From contig OZ038423.1 of assembly GCA_964036155.1 (NCBI GenBank), positions 19,669,249 through 19,733,248 on the forward strand: a DNA stretch of 64,000 bases, given 5' to 3'. Position 1 is the stretch's first letter; each line of letters opens with the position of its first letter. A program made the position numbers and the translations under genes. The notes under the pieces were generated by a model. The model did no database searches, was not told the DNA's origin, and saw only the letters and a program-made list of their open reading frames with translations. The stretch is from Diploscapter coronatus (lineage: Eukaryota; Nematoda; Chromadorea; Rhabditida; Rhabditidae). Shown here one piece after another: positions 57,594-64,000 of this stretch.

Positions 57594-60500
57594 TTAGATC
57601 CTCGGAATCTGAAATAAAATTTCTTTGAGTTTGCTTTGATTTCAAAATCTCATACCGCAGATTTGAGTGCCTGATCCAAGTCGGCAATCAAGTCATCGAG
57701 ATCTTCGCAGCCAACAGAAATTCGAATCAAATTGTCCGTGATTCCCAATTTGGCTCTGTCCTGAAAATTGAATTTGATAAAATATAGGGGAATAGAGAAA
57801 AAGATAATTATTCTCCAGGTAAATCTATTACATTTGGGAATGTTATTCATGAAAACCGGAATTCTAAGAGCCTTTGGTCTCGAAATTGCGAACACAAAAT
57901 TTCTCATTTGCAAATCAAAAGAACTTGAAAACTCAATCACACCCCTTTGATCTTTGCTTTGAAAATTGAAATTCCAAAAATGATTTATTTTAAAGAGAAA
58001 AACTAATGGAAATTTTCTTACCTCAGGAGGAACACTGGCGTGTGTCATGATCGAAGGCAGCTCAGCGAGCGATTCATAACCTCCGAGAGATTCGGCCAGA
58101 GTGAACACTTTGAGAGCGCTGAGGAAGGCACTGCTCTGCTCGAGTTCTCCCTTCAGGTAGAACGAGATCATTCCCGACATTCCCTTGGTCTGTTTCTTGT
58201 GAACCTCGTGCTGGGGGTGCGATGGGAGGGCTGGGTACAAAACCTGAAACGTTACCATATTCCTCATTCAAGTAGCTTGGTAGAAGTGTAATTTCAACTT
58301 GTTAATTAAAAATGCAAGATTTCATTTTTACTAACAAGAATTCTTATCGAATATCATACCGCCTTTTGGCTAATTTTGTTTCATCGGTCGAGGTTTTCAA
58401 ATGGTTTGATCACGAAACTGGAGCGAAAAAGTGCATCGTGACCTTACGGTTCTTTGATGCCCAGAAAACGGCTTTACAAAGCAAGGAAACAGTACGAAAT
58501 TGAAGATATAATTTTTAGCATACATTATTTCTCGATCAGCTCTACTGCGTGACGAGTTTTTATGGATTCTCAAGGCAAAGAAGGTCACAGTTGCATTTGC
58601 TCGATTTTAGATTCGTGATCAGGATATTTGAAAACAACTTGATTAGAAAATTATCGAAAGCGATATGGCATTAGGCAAACTCTTGTCAGACGAAATATCA
58701 TAACGAAGAAAAGGCTTTCTTTATAAAATTATTGCTTCACTAAAAATTTTACAAATTATGAAAAATTATGTGAAAAAACTAACCTTTCCGATCCTCTCAT
58801 TGGCCTCGAGATACTTGGCAATAGCGAGTGCATTTTCGTAGTGAGCTCTCATTCGCAGATGCAGCGTTTTGATGCCTCGATTCACCAGGAAGCAGTCGAA
58901 GGGGGAAGGCACTGCGCCCACGGCTGAAGTAGGCAGATGTAAAAATATAGAAGACTAAGTTAATTACCCATTTGCTGGAAGTAGAGATGCTTCTGAACAG
59001 TGTCATTGTCCGTAATTGCGCAACCCATCACAACGTCGGAATGGCCTAAAAATTTAGAATTGAAAACCTCCGAAAAGGGAATAGGAAATCTACCGTTAAT
59101 GTATTTGGTGATCGAGTGAACAACGATGTCTCCACCGAGAGAAAGAGGGCGCTAAAATAGAAAATTGAATTTTTACATAGAAGACGTAAATGCAGTACCT
59201 GGAAGTAAGGACTCATGAACGTGTTGTCGACAACAACCAGAATGTCAGGATTGTGCTTCTTTGCGATGTTGGTGACAGTCGCAATGTCGACCACTTTGAG
59301 CAGGGGATTCGAGGGCGATTCAAACCACACCATCTGCAACCAAGATAAACAATTCATGGCATTTCGTTTCTTTGTTATTTGTTGATTTGAAACAGTTGAT
59401 CTTTCGATCTATAATTGATGAAAAAATCTAATTCACGTTTCTTCGAAAATAATCAATAAAATTTCTGCTGATTTGATATTAATTTCCTATTCTTTCATCG
59501 TCTCTGATCTAATCTATCACTTTCATTTTCTGACGCCTTTTCAGCTGAAAAGCTTTGATGTCCTTTCATTTCGTTTGTATTCAATCGATGAAAGATAAAT
59601 ATGCATAATTTGATTGGATAATTTGCAATAGGTTTACTTTGGTATTTGGTTTGAATGCCTTTTCGACTTCGCTCAGTTTCGTGAGATCAACAAAGTCTGC
59701 CTGCAGCCCGTGGTTCGGAATAGAGACTTTTCGCAGGAAACGCTGAGTGCCTGAAAATCCTGCATTTGCTTTTTCAATGAAACGACGTGATCATTTGATT
59801 TGGTTCGATAAGGTATCACTATCTCCAACAATTCACGTCACTCAAACACGTGACGGTTTCAAAAATGCAGTCTTATCAATTTCCTTTTCATTGAATAATC
59901 TAGCGTCATTCTTACCTCCGTAAATATCATCAGAGCAAACAATGTGGTCTCCAGATTTGAGGATATTTACAACGGCCATTGTGGCGGCCAGGCCCGAGGA
60001 GAATGTGTGGCCTGAAAAGTTCATAAAAAATGACATGGTAATAGTACATTTTAAGGAAAATCTAAAATTCGAATGAAACATGACATTCAAAGTGTTTCAT
60101 TTTTAATTGCTCGAAAAATGGACTCGAGGCAATGAAATAAACTAAATTTTAAATTTAACTCATACAGTATTTGGCATCCTCGAGAGCAGCGAGGTTCTTC
60201 TCGAGAACATCCCTGGTGGGATTGCCAGCACGGGAATAGTCGTGCTTCTTTGGCTGACCAGCGGTCTCCTGTTTGTACGTGGTCGAGCACGAGATCGGAG
60301 GGACTACCTGCATCATGTCCCAATTCTCGGGTTCCTGAAAAGCACTCGATTTTCATTGCACTAACAATTAAAGAAGAAATGATAGAAATGCACTATCGGA
60401 ATTTGCAAAAGTTTGTACGAGAGTTGTACTTTGCGGTTTTGCGAGGTTCCACTTGGCGGAAAATCAAATTCAAAATGAGTGGAAATGTAAACTGTGTCAA

Positions 60501-60671
60501 TGTACTTGCCATCAAATTGTTTTAATATGAAATAATTCTAAACTATATTACTTGTAAGGTTGTGACTGAAGATATTCATAAAATCTTTTTGAGACTCCGA
60601 CTCTAAAATACGAAAATACTGACCTGTCCGACATGGATCGCTGCGGTGCCGAAGTTGGGGAAGGTCGACAT
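57594..60671 (-). CDS. CTH: Cystathionine gamma-lyase (PLP enzyme of transsulfuration)
   Basis: CTH cleaves cystathionine to cysteine, 2-oxobutyrate and ammonia, and also makes H2S, in the cytosol. From ATG 60671: MSTFPNFGTAAIHVGQ; VVPPISCSTTYKQETAGQ; HDYSRAGNPTRDVLEKNLAA; GHTFSSGLAATMAVVNILKS; DDIYGG; VWFESPSNPLLKVVDIATV; ILVVVDNTFMSPYFQ (Asp contacting PLP); HSITKYINGHSDVVMG (Schiff-base Lys in S-I-T-K-Y); GAVPSPFDCFLVNRGIKTLH; YPALPSHPQHEVHKKQTKGM; TLAESLGGYESLAELPSIMT; and IRISVGCEDLDDLIADLDQA. About ten exons; length and motifs match CTH better than cystathionine beta- or gamma-synthase (E-S-L-A-E-L-P). The frame either stops at TGA 57650-57652 after K-S-A-V, or splices at a good GTATGA donor to a tiny last exon ending I-P-R-I at 57594. 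Confidence 0.97.
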
Positions 60672-63039
60672 GGCTCTTGACTGCTTGCGATAATGAGTTG
60701 GAGAGCGGATGAAGGCACTGGAAATGGCCAACTGAACACGAGGGGAGCGGAGAAAATGACGGAATGGAAGCGAGAGAAATGGAGAGGCAGAGGCGGAGAC
60801 AGAGAGAGAAGAGACCATTTCGACGACAGAAGCAACAGGAAGAGGGAGGACAATCAATCAGACCAGGCACATGGCTGTTTGACTGCAAACGAACAAGCAA
60901 ATATTGTTTCTGGGCAAATCAGTCATTAGACTGCACGATTCGAAGGAATGGCCGTAAATTGGAATGGCTGGCTGACGAGGTAAAGGCAATTAAACCGAGC
61001 CAGATGACACTTATCGTTTGCGAAAGGCTATAAAACTGTAATAGAATTGGGAACGAATTTCCGAGATTCTTTTATGGTTTCAGGAGAAATGACTATGAAA
61101 ATCAGAAAATCATCACATTTCGCTTGTATAGTCTGTGACTAGGGGAAATTAATTTCGAGGGGGAAGGATACAGAATCAATTAAATTTGAAAATTTCGTTA
61201 ACGTTGTTAGAAAAATGATAAGCATGAAAGCGCGAACAGACACGAGCATTTCATCGAAAAGGAAAGTGAAATTGCGCTTTTAAAGGTCAAAACGAATACG
61301 AGATCGGGTCGAGTTGATAAGCTCACAAATGAGCAAACAGAGATGGGAGGTGTCAACGAAAAACATTGAGGGACTATTCGTAACTCACAATTGATTTGTG
61401 AAAACAGAAGCTGCATGACTACGAGCGGAAAAGGACGGTTGCGGAGTGTTTTATAGGGAAGGGGGGCGGGAAGAAGGAGATAGGATGAGAAGGAGGGAAG
61501 AGAAGACAGAGGGGTGATGCAAGAGAAAGATGCAGGCCATCAGCCAGTGTTTGAAGGAAGGAAGGAATCACTGCCCTGTCTGAATGACTGACTGACTGCC
61601 TGACTGGCCTGATCACTGATGTCGCTAAGCATTATCGCCTATTTGTCATTCCAAGTTGTGTGCTCTTTTCAGCTAATTTCGATGATGACAATTCAAAGTG
61701 CTACAATTTCAGGCCACGGAGAATAAAAGTGACGCGTATGATGACAAAAATGCGAACGTCCAAAAAAGTGGTTTGTGACCGAACAAAAATAAGCAGATAA
61801 AAATGTCTGCAAAACAAGATCTCAACGCGATTAGATATGCTTCATTTGGCAATTATCCAATTATCTCAAATACCCAACATTTTTCGATTCTCACGAAATA
61901 TCATCATCAGATTGCATATGATAGGCGAAAAATAATATTGCAGATGGCATGTAAAATCTATCTAACACAGCCAAATTTAGCTTCGAAAACACAATTTTAG
62001 AAGCAGAAAAGTGCTAATCTCGACTAAAGTGCAGATAAAAACTGAATACTAGTTTGGCAGAGTTTTGAAGGTGGTTTAAAAAGATAAATGATAAGATAAA
62101 CTGGCTGATGTATTAATGCTGGATGGACAGTTGTATAGTGTTGTGTTTAGTGTATAGTAGAGATGGAGTAGAGAGGGTATGTGTGAAGGGAAGGGGGGAC
62201 AAAAAGGATGATAATAGCAAACAGCTGCCTGGAAAATAGGACAAATGATTGAAACTAGAAGATGAAAAGCAGAACTGAAGCATGAGACTCAAACAATAAA
62301 TGGCCTCTGACCTGGCTGATGCAATGATACGCATTAAAGTCGACAGAAACTAAGCAGAAAAGTAAATCCAACAATAGATCTGGTGAAAATTCGAAGAAAA
62401 TGAGGAAAAACTGAAAATTTTGGGCAAATTCTGAGTGAAAACGGTATAAATTTGAAACGATGAAATTAGAAAATTCGCGAATATTCGGAAAAAAAACTAT
62501 CCCTTGGGAACGTCCCACATTTACCTTAGCTATGCGCAGAGAAAAAGAACTATTTCTGTCTCTAGCTTTCCCTCACTATTTTCAAAGGATAAGGTTTGTA
62601 AGGCTGTGGTCTTGAAAATGGACGAGCCAGGAAATGGATCGATGAAAAGAGCAAGTGGCCAGCCATCTGGCAGAAGCTCGAATTTGAGCCAACACTGCTA
62701 ATGGCACACGCTGCTAAACATAGGCTTTTGACCGTTATTCCATTTTCTTCGTTCGATTTTCGGATTCGCATTTTTTTGAGCTTTTGATGTTTGTCATTTT
62801 TTCTGATGCAACCCCGTCAGAATGCTGTACGTGATCGATCTCATAATCAACTCCCTCTGCAGTTCTTTGCCCCCTCCTCCTCCCATCCACTCTCTCATCC
62901 ATTCAATTGTCTTCGTATTATTGACTGCTTGTTTACCCCTGTTCATTTCTCTTCGTCCCTTTTTTGTTCTGTTTTCGTATCAGATTCCTCCATTTTGCAG
63001 GTAATCTTGTCATTCCTATCCCCTTGCACATTCACAGCC
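60672..63039. other. Divergent intergenic region between CTH and TPI
   Basis: About 60690-60880 and 61430-61530 are purine-rich on + (pyrimidine-rich on the CTH coding strand). 62830-63000 is pyrimidine-rich on + (the TPI coding strand). No exons or RNA genes recognised. TPI may have a 5' UTR exon here, since acceptor-like CAG sites lie at 62998-63000 and 63035-63037. Confidence 0.45.
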
Positions 63040-63852
<813 letters not shown>

Positions 63853-64000
63853 TGACTGACATTCTGTCATAAACAAATTGTCTAAATTGGGAATGCATAT
63901 TTTTCCAATTCTTTACACTAAAAAGAAGTGAAGTCTCGATGTTCAGATGATATTTTCACATATCCAACTGTTATTGCGTCGGTCAAATTAAGTGATAGTT

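Noticed and set aside
58028..58291. ORFs on + opposite cystathionine gamma-lyase exons
   Set aside because: Antisense shadows of a conserved exon.

Overview
This is a eukaryotic nuclear window, most likely from a nematode. Coding exons are short (about 45-200 nt). Many introns are only 40-50 nt and end in TTTCAG-type acceptors. Several start codons sit 3-25 nt after an orphan acceptor-like site, as expected for spliced-leader trans-splicing. The best-conserved protein, triosephosphate isomerase at the right end, looks very close to what I recall of the Caenorhabditis protein. I cannot name the species. The supplied ORFs are mostly exon fragments, so I rebuilt genes by joining exons on splice sites and reading phase. 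Boundaries are hand-read.

Layout, left to right: a final exon of a + strand gene (164-299); an unidentified two-membrane-segment protein (969-3658, -); the mitochondrial RNA helicase SUV3 in 20 exons (4792-11308, -); an EF-hand rhomboid protease (13980-17892, +); a TAX1BP3/TIP-1-like single PDZ protein (18615-19497, -); a degenerate M28 peptidase homologue, probably a pseudoenzyme (23352-25052, +, 5' end not found); a coiled-coil orphan (30639-31402, +); a DUSP22-like phosphatase (32432-33916, -); a small four-pass membrane orphan (37179-37959, +) and a second unidentified gene just after it (38419-39078, +); a cysteine-rich type I membrane protein built from three duplicated exon cassettes (40523-44306, -); HDAC3 (45697-48940, -) directly downstream of the spliceosomal G-patch/KOW protein GPKOW (49248-52089, -); an unidentified 11-exon gene starting 272 bp away on the other strand (52362-56780, +); cystathionine gamma-lyase (57594-60671, -); and the first three exons of triosephosphate isomerase (63040 onward, +).

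The genes are mostly unrelated housekeeping functions: mitochondrial RNA decay, chromatin, splicing, sulfur metabolism and glycolysis. The one arrangement suggesting shared expression is GPKOW followed by HDAC3 on the same strand, 307 bp apart.

The most striking structure outside genes is a dense set of short non-autonomous DNA transposons (MITEs, foldbacks and hairpins), at least eight apparent families, many inside introns. Six SUV3 introns carry one, and those are its long introns; introns without one are mostly near minimal size. Family A has three full copies (352-371 bp) flanked by TA, as in Tc1/mariner derivatives. A second global pattern is that several long regions upstream of start codons are strongly pyrimidine-rich on the coding strand, which produces many spurious Ser/Leu/Phe/Pro-rich ORFs.
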